A stretch of 64,000 nucleotides of DNA, taken from contig NC_088800.1 of assembly GCF_011386835.1 (NCBI RefSeq), positions 84,322,981-84,386,980 on the forward strand. The letters run 5' to 3'. The stretch comes from Chrysemys picta bellii (lineage: Eukaryota; Chordata; Testudines; Emydidae). The number at the start of each line of letters is the position of its first letter. The stretch's first letter is position 1. The notes under the pieces were generated by a model that saw nothing but the letters and a program-made list of their open reading frames with translations, searched no databases and was not told where the DNA came from. Both the position numbers and the translations under genes were made by a program. Shown in pieces: positions 24,691-36,500 of this stretch.

Positions 24691-25268
24691 CAGCGATGAA
24701 TTGTTCAATCAATATGAAACCCGCCATGATGGACAACACATTCAGCCCCACTTCCAATGCCCTCCCACCAAATCAGACATAATTCAGCCATAGCCCAGAG
24801 TAAAGCCAATGACTTATCAAAGGGATACATCTGGCACTTGTGCCCTGAAGATTGGTAAATTTAGGTTCTGGAAAATGCTCCAGAAGCAATTCCACAACCA
24901 GAGACACTTCACTAAATATATGCTGAACTATACATATCTGGGGATGGTCAGCAAAAGCATCTTGGAGGAGTTCAGCTCCCACCATCCATCCAGGTACTTG
25001 TATGACCCTCATCACCATAAAATCTGATGGTTCATAGAATGGCAGCCCATCTCTAAGGTATCAAGGATGGACACCATGCAGAGTTTTCTAGATTAGAATC
25101 AAGACCTTGAACTGCACCCAGAAGCACATAAAGTATCTTAATCTGTGCACTTCCCTGGGCTAAGGTGGAATAAGTTGACACTGACATACTCCATCAGGAG
25201 GGGCAGGCAGCATGCTCAACCATCTTGGAACATCTGTGTGATGCTAAGTGCTAAGTGCTAAGTAATGC
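24691..25268. other. Unclassified flanking DNA, possible old LINE debris
   Basis: Phrases such as 'agaatcaagaccttgaactg' and 'cacccagaag' resemble, from memory, degenerate reptile LINE 3' sequence, but no domain can be read. A short GCTAAGT tandem (3 copies) sits at about 25241-25263, just left of the next MITE. Confidence 0.3.
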
Positions 25269-25393
25269 TAAGGTGACCACATATCCTGATTTTATAGGGG
25301 CAATCCTGATATATCGGGGCTTTGTCTTATATAGATGCCTATTTCTCCCCACCCCCCATCCCGATTTTTCACACTGGCTATCTGGTCACCCTA
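25269..25393 (-). mobile_element. Short hAT-like MITE, copy 3, inverted
   Basis: Reverse orientation relative to the copies at 1818 and 16239: it begins TAAGGTGACCACATATCC and ends GGCTATCTGGTCACCCTA, with the 'cccgatttttcacac' landmark near the right end. The would-be target duplications AGTAATGC (25261-25268) and TGTAGGGC (25394-25401) match at 5 of 8 bases, so this copy looks older than the other two. Confidence 0.8.
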
Positions 25394-26944
25394 TGTAGGG
25401 CACACTGCAGTGTTCAAGCCCGGAAGTGGATGGCTGTGATGAGGGCCGCATCAGAAAGGAAAGGCTGCAACTCCGAACTACCACAGACTGAAACCCGTGC
25501 TACTAGAGGCCACTCTCACCTGGAAATGCAAGAGCACTCCGAGGCCCAAAAGCATCTCGCAAGGGGTGGACTTACTCCAGCCAATAGATGGAATAGCTGT
25601 AAACATTAGTCCCTCAAGTTGCCTCCCCCTTTTCCAGACTGACTTTCAACCAATGGTTCTCCTATCCCAGGTCCCTCCTTTGGCCAGGTACTCAGAAAGC
25701 AAGTAAACGCTACCATCTACATCTTCAGAAAGGAGGATTAGAGCTCAGTGTTATCCACAGGCCAATGCTACTGCAACCCAAACTGTCTCCTCTAACAGCC
25801 TCATATTTACCGAACAAGAGGAGTGGCAAATTCTGTGTCTTCTACCTGTGAGCTCCACTGCTCTTAAAGTTTGCTCACTTGCCCTGGTTATATTTTCCCT
25901 CTTCAGTTTTGCTCCATCCAACCTTTCTTTGCCACCCTGCTAGACGGTTGCTGGGAGCAACACCCTGCAAAGGTGGGCCATATTAGCATAACTGCGTGCA
26001 TCTGTAAGGGTTCAGGAAATTAAGCTTCATGTTCATTGTTTGATTGTAAACGCTCTCCTGGAGGTTAAAAGCAGTAAAAAGAAGAGGAACCAAGAACTTC
26101 TCTTTCCACAACAACAGCCCTCTCCCCTCGTTAAATAGAAGAGATTCTCAATTAGCTGTCACTAGTACTGGGGCTTATAGCCGAGTGTGCAGACCAGCCA
26201 CTAAAGCATTACCAGCACAAATCTGGATCACGCATGCTACCCCGCACCCATAGGAGGCACAGCAAATGGCAAGGCAAGCTGCACAGGCCTTCAGATTTTA
26301 GAGCACTTTGAAGAATCAACCTTGAAACAGACCGGACTTCTCACGCTTCTAGCGGAGCTGGTGCTCCACTCTAACGACCAGAGCTGATTGCATCCAGCGG
26401 GACAAACATACGCCGCCTGATATACTGCACTAGTCCAGGCCTGCATCTCTCCTGCATAGCATATGCCAGACTCTGTGGTACATGTCAAGACGATGTCTCC
26501 AAATTCTGCTTTACTTCAGACCGAACATTTAAACCCCTGTCTTCAGAGGAAACAGCCAACCTATCACCCCACTGGGTACTCTCAGCCTCACCAGCAGAGA
26601 TTTGATGAGGTGATGCACAAGGTTCAAATCCCTGTTAAAAATGTCATCACTTTTCCAAAGAGCAGAGTGAGAGCATGCAGCCCCATGGGACAACGTTCCC
26701 CTAGGATCAAAGCCACTGTTTCCTGCTGCTGTTTGCCAAACAGCTTTTAAAACAATCCAATTAGGCGAGCAGTAAAATATGTGCTAAGCATTGACATTGT
26801 GTATGAAAGAGACACACTCCAGGGCCTCCTGCTAATCAATGAAGTGGATGTAGAGTGTCTGATTCAATTATCTGCTCTTTTCAATCAAAGATTCTCTAAA
26901 TGAGAGTCTGAGCTGAGATCCCACGATGGGGCCTGAGCCAGCGT
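25394..26944. other. Unclassified flanking DNA, possible old repeat
   Basis: The part at about 25560-25830 ('gagctcagtgttatccacag', 'actgcaacccaaactgtct') resembles a dispersed reptile repeat from memory, possibly the 3' region of a LINE. Nothing recognisable was seen in 25900-26944. Confidence 0.3.
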
Positions 26945-27243
26945 GGCCAGCTCTCATGATTTGTAGCATGAGACTCAGGATATTTGATGTTTTACATAAA
27001 GCCCCTGCTGCTCCTGGAGGCACTAATTAGGGGAGAATCTCCGCATTCATTTAATAAACGAAATAAGCTCCTAGCCCTCATCGTTGCAGAGAAAAGCTTG
27101 AAAATGTGCCGGCTCAGAAACCAGGAGGCAAAGACAAAGCACCCACATGTGTTGGCTTTTTTTAATTTCATGATTTTTAAGCCAATCTCCTGATTTTGGG
27201 GGCCCACAGCATGACTTCTGAACATTTGAGCTTGGCAATACTG
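26945..27243 (+). repeat. Dispersed repeat shared with 6945-7195 (copy 2)
   Basis: More complete than the copy at 6945. It begins 'ggccagctctcatgattt' and 'atgagactcaggatatttga', then has 'gttgcagagaaaagcttgaa', 'tcatgatttttaagcc' and 'gagcttggcaatactg'. Its ends (GGCCAGCTCTC and CTTGGCAATAC) are loosely inverted copies of each other, suggesting a DNA transposon, but no target duplication is clear. Non-coding. Confidence 0.65.
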
Positions 27244-27479
27244 CTGCTGCAATGTATCCTGGCCTTAGCCTGGCAGATCATGCCAGGCAGAACCTGTCTT
27301 CCACAGCAAGTGCCTGTGTTACTTGTCCAATGCTTTGCATGTCCCCTTTTTAGCTGTGGAATGATGTATGGTGGTTGGCTTCTCCATCATTATCCCAGAG
27401 CATGGCACTGGAGAGGGCCTTAAAGTTCAGTTCCATCTCCAAACTCCTCTAAAGGCTGGAAGTGCTTGGATCAAGAGTT

Positions 27480-27789
27480 TTGCTTTGGGGCCCTAATATC
27501 GAAATAGAGAACAGCAATATTATCAAACACCTCTCGCTTTTCTGCATTACTATTGATAACTCTACCATTTCCATCTAGTAATGGACCAATTCCACTGACA
27601 GGATTCTTCTTGTTCTTAGTACATTTAAAGAACTCCTTTTTTTTTTTTTTTTTTGGCCTTAACTCTGCTGGCCATTGACTTCGTCTTGTGTCCCTTGGCT
27701 TCCCTTATCAATTTTCTGCAATTCCTAACTTTTGATTTCATAGACTTTAAAGCCATTACCATCAATTTCCCCTTTCTTCCATGTGTTTG

Positions 27790-27831
<42 letters not shown>

Positions 27832-28535
27832 GTCTTCACCTTCCCTCTAAACCAGGTTGGTTTTTTAAACCAGCACAACCTTCTTCCTCGATTGTGGCTT
27901 TTTGAACATCTAGTAAGGTGTTCTGAAATGATTCCCAACGATCATTCACATTTTTTTCTGATTAAATTCTTCCTCCTAGCTGATTTAGCTCATAACTGTT
28001 TTAAGCTTTGTGAAAATGGCCCTATTAAAGCACCAAGAATGTATATTACTGGTCTGGACTTTATTCTGCTTGCACGTTATAAATGTGATTAAGTCATGAT
28101 CACTAGTACCTAAGCTACCATTGTTTTTAGCTCTGGGATCAGTTCCTCTTTCTCTGTTAGGACAAGGTCTAATAAAGAATTCTCCTTCTTGGCTGCAACA
28201 CTTTTTGAGTTAGGAAATTGTTGTCTATCATGTTTAGTAATTTCCAGGCTGTTTTAGTACCGGCAGCATGAGACCTCCAGCAAATGTCACTCAAACTGAA
28301 GTCCCCCATGATCACGCAGCTGTTTTCCTACACATTGTAGATAGGTGCCTAAGGAGCCGGTCATCCTGTTCCCTAGTGTGATTTGGAGGTCTGTAGCAGA
28401 CACCAACTAATACCCAAGCTTGTCCTTTATTTGTTAGGGCATTGATCCATGAGCGTTCCAGATCGTTTTCTTCCAAGCTACCAGTGATTTGGAAACAGGT
28501 TCTGCCCTTTTGGACATGGAGAGCCACTCCCCCAC
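27480..28535 (-). mobile_element. CR1-clade LINE endonuclease remnant
   Basis: Read on the minus strand, a degenerate endonuclease domain is visible: GGVALHVQKG near 28530, then WVLVGVCYRPPN (about 28416-28381), MGDFSLSDICWRSH from 28310, NMIDNNFLTQKV, then LLDLVLTEKE in another frame. Further left, RGRRLCWF near 27890 matches the linker after the endonuclease, followed by faint remains of the segment before the reverse transcriptase. Many stops and frameshifts. It differs from the other two CR1 remnants in carrying the 5' half, and it is interrupted by a (GA)n run. Confidence 0.75.
27795..27829 (+). repeat. (GA)n microsatellite
   Basis: About 17 uninterrupted GA dinucleotides lying inside the CR1-clade remnant. 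A poly-T run at 27637-27654 lies nearby in the same element. Confidence 0.95.
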
Positions 28536-28974
28536 TCCTGTGAGGAAACCCGACTGGAGTTTGGGCCTAGAAGTTTGGGGACCTAGAGACAGGGCCAGGA
28601 GGCCGAGCTCCAAATCGGAAGAGCTGAGGAGATGGGCTGTGAGAACAGACTGGGACGGAAGAGGAGCTCCAGCCGGGACAGATGACACCAGAGCTAAGTA
28701 CAGACTATTGTGGGGCGTGGGACTTTATTTTGGGACCTTGAGGAGCATTAAGAACTGCTTTTGTTCTTAAGCCCGCCCCAGGCAGAGAATGTGTTACCCA
28801 CAGGAACACCTGCGTGCAGCTCGTAAGGGGTCTGCAAGAGGGTGCTAAAAGGGGCAGGGTGCCTGCAAAGCGACCCTGGCCACAAAGGGCTGGCCAGTAA
28901 ACGACCACTCCACAACACATGGTGCTAGGCACTGCCCAGACACATAGTAAGGGAGAGTCGTGTCCTGAAGAGTT

Positions 28975-29060
28975 TGCAGGCTAAAGACAAGGCAGACATA
29001 GGGGAAATCAAGGCACAGAGGGAGTGGTGAAGTGACTTGCCGGAGGTCATTCTTTGGATG
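28975..29060 (-). repeat. MIR core fragment, reverse orientation
   Basis: 'caaggcacagagggagtggt' followed by 'gaagtgacttgccggaggtc' is the reverse complement of a MIR core; the head side is lost. Confidence 0.55.
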
Positions 29061-30207
29061 GTGCATGGGCACTGGGCACTCACTTTTGCTAACATCTGGG
29101 CTACCCATCAGTGCTTCATTGAGACAATATTCTCTCCAGGGCCGTTCGATGTCTTCCCCTTCTGTTAGCACTTTTTCATCTACTACCCTGATAACACAGT
29201 CTGTTGGGGAGTGAAGGTTTTAGTGAGTTTCTTAACGGTGTTGAAAGGTCCTTAGCCACAGTCACTCAGTATGCTGTTGGTTATGGCCACTGTCTACTGA
29301 CAGATCCCTGTTTGTCCCATCACCAGCCACGAAGTCTTTCAACCGTGCTTCCTGGATACAAGCTGTGCTGTTTCAATAGGTCTTTTCATGTTGTGTCCGA
29401 TCGCTTTCCTGGCCAATTCAAAATGTTAACTTATCATGGGGTTTTGCTGCTGGACCTGTGGTCCCCAGAAATAGGAAGGAACCCACCAGGGGACCCAGTG
29501 CGTGAATGTAGGAGACCCGGGTTCAAATGGGGAAGTTCTAGTTTAGTGAGTTCTCGGTCCCACAGAGGATGTCTGTTTATATCGCAACATTCATGAAATC
29601 TGGTTCCGTTGGGAATCTGCACTCAGGGGAAGCCCAGAAGGGCCCAGAAGAGATGCTGCAGGCCAGAATCAAGATGTGTTTGCAAGGGCAGTGAGAAGGC
29701 CCAGGACTGGCACAGATCCGAAATGAGGAGCATTGGCAGAGACGAGGGCTTGAGCAGCCGATGTCTTGCAGGTCAGGATCAAGGCGTGAGCCATGCAGAG
29801 CAGTGTGACAGTCCCTAGGGTTGGAGCAGCAGGGATTGAGGAGCATTGGCAGAGCTGTGTGGGCCTCCTTGGAAAGTTTACTCGGAGCGTGTCCTCAAGA
29901 AGCCTGGCTTGGCCAGGCCTATTATTGAGCCATGTGGAACTCATGTTTGGCTCATTGGCTCGGCAGTACCCAGAATGCTTTGCCAGCTCCTATCGATGTC
30001 ATGCACCTGCTGGAGGATTTAGAGCATCACTCGAATGTTGACAAAGCGGGCGAGTGAGTGACTCTGGCACCGGTCGCTTTGTCTGTACGTTCCATTGCAG
30101 AGCTCACCCCAGCTGGGCCCAGCGCACATCGTCAGGGTTGTGCACATAAGCAAAAGGTAAAAGGGGATGAGCAGGGAGCACTGCAGAACATGATACAACA
30201 TCAATGA

Positions 30208-30232
30208 GACAGAGAGAGAGAGAGAGAGAGAC
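30208..30232 (+). repeat. (AG)n microsatellite
   Basis: About 11 AG dinucleotides with no interruption. Confidence 0.9.
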
Positions 30233-30899
30233 TCCTTTCTCCAGGCACCAAAGACTCTCCTTGGCATTAGCATGATCAGGAACCCCCTGACTCCTGTCTC
30301 TCATCAGACACACCCATGTTCCACCCACACCCTGCCCCTTTTTACCCTGAGAGTAAGGGATTCAGTGCACAAGGAACTCCTCACCATCCAGCGCTTAACC
30401 TCATGCCTGCACGGAGCCTCCAGTCACACCTGCCCTGGAGACCAATAGCCTTGTGTGCCCCATGCAAGGATCTGTAGGGTCAAGGCAATTGTCCGCCTTC
30501 ACCCTCTTTTAAAGCTGGCCTCAGCGTAACCCACAAGTAAAACAGGTCGTTTGTCCAAGGTCAACCAGACAGATGCCAGATTAGAAACCACAATTCTCTC
30601 GCCTCCCAGTCCCCACCAGCACTTGTGACTTCCCAGAGGTCATTAGTTCGAGCCCAATGCCATGTGTTGACCGGCCAATCTCATGAGTCCTCACACCCAG
30701 TTCGAGGAGGTGCATTCTCAGGGCAAACATGCAACGGCTCCACAGCTGGGCTCAGGCACCATGTTCTCTCTGTGACTGGAGATGAAGGGAGATCTCAGCT
30801 GAAGATTCATTGAGCCCCTTTGGGTGAGCACAGAGAGACGTCACAGCCCTCAAAGCAGGCGTGTGTCACAGAGGATGCTGGACAGAGTCTTTTGTCAAA

Positions 30900-31968
30900 G
30901 ACTCACAGACAAGGTCAGCTCCCAGACTGCTGCACTGGTCAGTACAGGATGGGGAGGAGGTGAGCAGCCCTCAGTGGTGAAAGAACAGGACTATTTAGAA
31001 CAGCTGGACATGCACAAGTCCATGGGGCCGGATCTAATGCATCTGAGGGTGCTGAGGGAGTTGGCTGATTTGATTGCAGAGCCATTGGCCATTATCTTTG
31101 AAAACTCGTGGCGATGGGAGGAGGTCCCAGACGATTGGAAAAAGGCCTGGGGCCGGTTTTGTTCAACATCTTCATTAGTGATCTGGATGATGGGATGGAT
31201 TGCACCCTCAGCAAGTTCATGGATGACACTAAGCTGAGGGGAGAGGTAGATAAGCTGGAGGGTAGGGATAGGGTCCAGAATGACCTAGACAAATTGGAGG
31301 ATTGGGCCAAAAGAAATCTGATGAGGTTCAACAAGGACAAGTGCAGAGTCCTGCACTTAGGACAGAAGAATCCCATGCACTGCTACAGGCTGGGGACCTA
31401 CTGGCTAAGCGGCAGTTCTGCAGAAAAGGATCTGGGGATTACAGTGGACGAGAAGCTGGATTTGAGTCAGCAGTGTGCTCTTGTTGCCAAGAAGGCTAAC
31501 GGCATATTGGGCTGTATTAGTAGGAGCACTGCCAGCAGAGCAAGGGAGGTGATCATTCCCCTCTATTCGGCTCTGGTGAGGCCACTCCTGGAGTACTGCG
31601 TCCAGTTTTGGGCCCCCCACTACAGAAAGGATGTGGACAAATTGGAGAGAGTCCAGCGGAGGCCAACAAAAATGATCAGGGGGCTGGGGCACATGACTTA
31701 TGAGGAGAGGCTGAGGGAACTGGGGTTATTTAGTTGGCAGAAGAGAAGAGTGAGGGGGGATTTGATAGCAGCCTTCAGCTACCTGAAGGGGGGTTCCAAA
31801 GAGGATGGAGCTTGGCTGTTCTCAGTGGTGGCAGATGACAGAACAAGGAGCAATGGTCTCAAGTTGCAGTGGGGGAGGTCTAGGTTGGATATTAGGAAAC
31901 ACTATTTCACTAGGAGGATGGTGAAGCACTGGAATGGGTTCCCTAGGGAGGTGGTGGAATCTCCATCC
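30900..31968 (+). mobile_element. CR1 LINE remnant with internal deletion (copy 2)
   Basis: Covers the start of the reverse transcriptase region ([46 protein letters not shown]), then at about 31145 jumps, with a frame change, to [24 protein letters not shown] (the catalytic aspartate pair), [56 protein letters not shown], and the C-terminal part ending [15 protein letters not shown]. From MDDTKLRG to the end it is uninterrupted by stops (frame open from 31108 to 32037), so this copy is much younger than the one at 23660. The polymerase motifs between WKKA and GPVLFNIF are missing, so it cannot be active. The 3' UTR is also missing. Confidence 0.92.
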
Positions 31969-32035
31969 TTACACTGGCCTGTCTCCATTGACTGCCATGG
32001 AGTTGCTCCTGATTTGCACCACTGGGAGAGGCGGT
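31969..32035. repeat. Palindromic module joined to the CR1 end
   Basis: 'ctccattgactgccatggag' and 'ttgctcctgatttgcaccac' follow the CR1 coding end directly. This is another copy of the recurring module; it marks where the LINE sequence stops. Confidence 0.5.
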
Positions 32036-33339
32036 AGTTACATAAATAGACTCAAAGGCAGTTCTAGTAGCCAGGTGCATGAACACAGACAAACCTGCCC
32101 CGTTAACATGCCCTTGCGTCCTGCTGTCGTTCAGCAGCTGCAGCTTATTAGAGAAAGAAGCTCTCCATCCCACTCTTTCTTGAGGAATGGATCATTCCTA
32201 TTTTTATTGTCAAGTGAAAACGCTTTAGACAAAGATGGAGCAGTATGCGGGGAGGGGAGTTGTGGGGGGTCAGTTTTCTTCAGGACACTGCAAAGTAGCA
32301 GGAATGCGCCATTCCCAAAAGAGGTTTTGTTGTTGTTCATTTCTAAATCAGGGTAAGGTGATGTTCCGGAAGGTTCTGTGGGGGGCTGAGGCTATACAAG
32401 AGACAGATGCCCCATACAGATAGTTCTGTGGATACACCACAAGCCTAACCAGCAGCACCCCCAGGTGGGCTTGTCTTCTGCAACGACTGCCAATTACGCA
32501 GCTGTGAAAGGGTTGGTTATTTTTAATCTGGACGTCTATCCACTGGAGAACTAACAATTGCCACTTGTGACCTCTGGCAAAGCAGGATTTGAACCCAGGA
32601 CTCCCAGAGGATGGGGAAGTTTATTTTCAAACCCACTCATTCCACTTAAGATTTTCACGTTTCCCAATGCCACTAAAATGTCAGGTGTTAATACCCGTCC
32701 ACATCCTTGGGGAAACCCACAGCACGTTAGCCGTTATCTGTTCACAAAACAAGGATGGCCTTGGGTGCTGTCGATCAGCAAAGCTAAACCAGGGGGATTC
32801 AGGACAGGAATAGCAGGAGATACCACATGGGTTTAGGTGCATTGTACTTCACAAACTACAGAGTGCACCTGCATAGGTGTAGAGAACAGAGTTGAGAAAC
32901 TTGATTTGTGACTTTACGTATATATGAATCCCATGTTACATTTCCTTCTATTTATGGGCTCTCGTTTTTGCAAGTACTTAGACAATCACTGGCATTTCAT
33001 CACAAACCCTGATGTTTTCCCAAATTTTAGCATGTGCAATCATTCATCTGAACATTCATGTTCGCTATTTGTTAGATTCCTCTTTTGAAAGTTTCAAGTC
33101 ATCCAATCAGGGAGCAGAAAAACTCCCGTGTGACTTGGATGACCAGCCAGACAATATAAACAGTGAACAGTTGAAAAGAACAGTTTGCACAAATCCCATC
33201 ACCGAGAAGTATTTCATCCAGATTATTCAGTGGAGTCTTATGAATAATAAGCACATTTGAAAAAAAAAAAAAAAACAACCACCACGAGTGATTGGCTCAT
33301 AATCAGAAAAAGAACTAGATTCTGGTTTGGTTTTGTCTC
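32036..33339. other. Flanking DNA, no gene seen
   Basis: A MIR-like scrap may lie at 32560-32620 ('gcaggatttgaacccagg'). The part at 33000-33260 is repeat-free and AT-rich and could be a conserved non-coding element. A poly-A run sits at 33261-33274. Confidence 0.3.
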
Positions 33340-33565
33340 ACACAGGCTTACACCAATGTAACTAACTGGAATTTAATGGCATTCCTCCTGATTTACACTG
33401 GGGTAAGGCGAGGAGAATTGGGTCCATTTTTGTCAATGAATAATTCAACCAGGATGCTCGAAGTCAGAATAAAAATCCTGTATAAATTAGGGGCCAGATC
33501 CTCAGCTAGTGTCAGTCGCTGTAGCCCTGCTTTGTTCATTGGAGCGACACTAGTTTACACCCACT
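33340..33565. repeat. Two palindromic modules
   Basis: The first (33340-33425) has 'cttacaccaatgtaac' and 'ctcctgatttacactgggg'. The second (33488-33562) is a clear imperfect palindrome: 'cagctagtgtcagtcgc' is mirrored by 'gcgacactagtttaca'. Both belong to the recurring family. Confidence 0.55.
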
Positions 33566-36500
33566 CAGCAGCCAGCCTTTGCTTTTGAACAGGCCCTTGG
33601 CCTGGCATGTTGTGGCAGCAGCAGAGGGGAAGTGGTGCTGAAAACATCTGGAATCCCAGCTGGCGTTCTAAATTCCACAGCTGGAATCTTGATCTGGGCT
33701 GCTCCGAAGAAGGCCTGTCTGGACTCAACTTCATCAATTAATAATTCTACACATGAGCGTATCGAGTTCTCCATCCAACACAGCTGAAAGTATTTCAGTG
33801 TGTGCAAATTTATTGATAAGCGGCAAGCGTTCAATGGAAATCACATGCAGACACTGTGGACGGTAAAATGATCCTCTCCGGTTCCTATCCCCGACTGATG
33901 AAATGCAAAATGCTGTTTGTTTCACTTATTAGATTATTATTACTGGCTTGAGCTCATTAGTCTCCATTTGAAAGACTGTTTTGAACCCAACGAAGTGACT
34001 ATCCAGGGATAATTTTTCCCCCCGAGGACTTTTCTTTTAAGGGCTAGTAAGGGGCTACTCAACAAGGGACCACATGCTGGCTGGAGTGAGTATGTCTCAA
34101 GGTGAACTGGCCCTTTAATAGGGGATTGCATCTTAGCCTCACCTGTGCCAGGTGTAGCCCACCCCCCCAGATGAAGGAAATGGGTAAGAGGGTCATGTGA
34201 CTCAGAACTACCCTTCTGGGAGCTCTAAGGGCAGCCTGTGGTTATTCAGGGAGAGTAGCAAGGAAAGCGTCTGGGAGGAGGCCCAGGTTGGTGCATAGGA
34301 AGGGGTCCTGGGAAGGAAAGGCAGGGAAGTTTGGGTTATGGGGTAGATAGCTCAATGGTTTAGGGTCCTAAGGCCAGTGACCTGTAGTAGAGGGTGGATG
34401 TGGATTCCCCCTGTGCTGCCACCCCAGTCAACAGGAGGAAGGAGGGACTGACTGGAGCCTGGGAGAAGGGCTACAGACCATGGAGGAAGAGGACAGATTC
34501 TGGGTGGAGGGGTGGCTTTTGGGTTTCCATCTGGATTTTGATTAACTCTGGCAGAGGTGGATTTTTTGCGACTCTGCTGGAGGGCAACTCACCTCCGCAA
34601 CCTACCCACACTGGGAGTTGGGGGATGACAGAGGGGGGAAACTGAGGCAGTATATGGCCCTGAAGTCTGACAACATAAGTCACTGCTACAGGGTACATGA
34701 AGTCTCAGGACCACAAATGCCTTTGGGCCAGACTCATCAGCGGTCCAAGCTACACGTTAGCAATGCGCTGGTCAGACAGCCCTTAGAAATAGCACAGCAT
34801 GTAACCTGCTGGATGCACTGAGCAATAGGGAAATTCACCCTCGTCCAGCACAAGAACTCTGGCTTTGACTCAGGCCCATATTCAGCAGGGACTGACCGAA
34901 CCTAAACCGAGCCTGGACTGCCACAGAGTGAGGGTCCCCAACCCCTTGAGTATGTGCCAGGGGAACGGCCAGGCAGTCCGGAGGGCCCATCTGAACATGT
35001 GTGGTCCCCAGCAGAACACAGGCTGAGTGGTTGGCTCCCACCTTAGCCCATCACTGCTCTTGGTGATTCTCTCAATGACTTGAATTCTCCCCTCAAGCTG
35101 TCTGAGGTTTGCAATAATGAGGACATTGCAATCTGTCTTATGGGGTCATTATGGAGCCCGGCTCCGTGCGGCTTTTGAACTTCATGGTAAATGTGCAGTT
35201 TCAACAGAATCCCAAACACGGATTTCTGATCTCCCGTCGAGACCTGGAAGAGACCATGGTTACACCCATCCCTTCAGCCAGACTTCATTGCTTCCACAAC
35301 AGCTGACTACGGGGACCCCTTGGCCGGTGGTTGCTATGGAACATCTGCCTTAATCAGCCGCAGATGCTTCCCCGCTGCTGCTGGAGTTGTGTGATTTCTC
35401 TGGAGCCTGCACTGGTAACCCCGTGGTGATGCATTGGTTGGGCACTGTCTGGGGAATGGTTTAAGAGCTGTATGCGTGTGTGCATGGGGCCCAGCAATCC
35501 ATCACCATGGGATGGGTTTGCACATATGTTTTTAAGGCACAGTCTGGCGAGCTGCTGAGCTCTTCTCTCTCTCACAGACATCAGCCGGCGTCAAGGGTGC
35601 TCTGAGCCTCACACGGTCAAGCCCTTAATGCCTTTGGCCTGCTTGGAGTATTTCCATTCCTGGATGGTAGCAGTACCTTGACCAGACCAGCTCCCCGTTG
35701 GCAATCAGAAACCTGTGCAAAATAGACCAAGCTTTTCCAAACACTAGCCAGGGCTCCAAAGAAAAATCTCGGATCCCAATATTCCTAGACATTGGGGAAG
35801 CTCAGACTTACTGCCCAACTTTGCAGTGGATCCCATCTCAAGATCATACCACCCCAACCCTGGGGGGAAATCCTGGCCCCATTGACGTCAACGGGGGTTT
35901 TGCTTTAGACTTCAATGGAGTCAGGATTTCACCCCTGAGCTAAACACCTGGAAAATTTGGATCCAGATCCTAACTTGATGGCTTATGCCCATCTTGGACT
36001 ACAGCAGTTGCCTGTACCTGGCCCCACTATCATCCCAGGGGGCAGCACCTTCATCTTTCTCTTTGTTCTTCCTCTTTCTGCTTAAGAGTCTCACTCAGAG
36101 CCATGGGCAAACTGGTGCTGAACTAAGAACTGGCCAGAACCTCCAGCCCCAGGCTCACCCCAGCCATCCCCAAGCCAACGAGGAGGTTTCAACACGTTTC
36201 AATGACGTCTCTTAATTCTTCTTTATGTTTGCAGTGAGTGGCACAAGCTTTCCCCTCCCCCCACTCCCGCCTGGGGCTGCCAGGGTGGAAATCAGAGCTA
36301 AGTGGGGCTCACTAGCCCCCCCGTGTTCTTGGTCATCCTTCTCCATGCCCGCCCCTTTCGTGGGCTCCTCCCTCCGGTCCTCTTCCCCATTTTTCCCTTT
36401 GTGTCTTAACCCTTTTCTCACTCCCCTCCACCCTTCCCAGCACCTCCAGAGAGACTCTGGGAGGGCAGCCCAGCCACTGGGCATCTGCTCCACCAATGTC

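Larger units (their letters stand above)
28536..30899. other. Flanking DNA with short MIR debris
   Basis: Apart from the MIR piece at 28975-29060 and the (AG)n run at 30208, little is recognised. A degraded MIR-like piece in reverse orientation may lie at 30520-30600 ('gtccaaggtcaaccagacag'). The unusual open frames at 29204-29596 and 29793-30041 have no domains. Confidence 0.3.

Noticed and set aside
23660..31968. CR1 reading frames as host genes
   Set aside because: They are internally deleted, frameshifted and lack the 3' UTR; all recognisable motifs belong to the LINE endonuclease and reverse transcriptase.
3286..33850. Similarity between 'ggcaaacgttcaatgagaat' near 3290 and 'ggcaagcgttcaatggaaat' near 33822
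   Set aside because: The match fades within about 30 bases on either side; it may be chance or an old repeat, and I could not extend it.
34338..34400. tRNA-like A box ('tagatagctcaatggttt')
   Set aside because: No B box or pairing stems follow, so neither a tRNA gene nor a complete tRNA-derived SINE can be supported.
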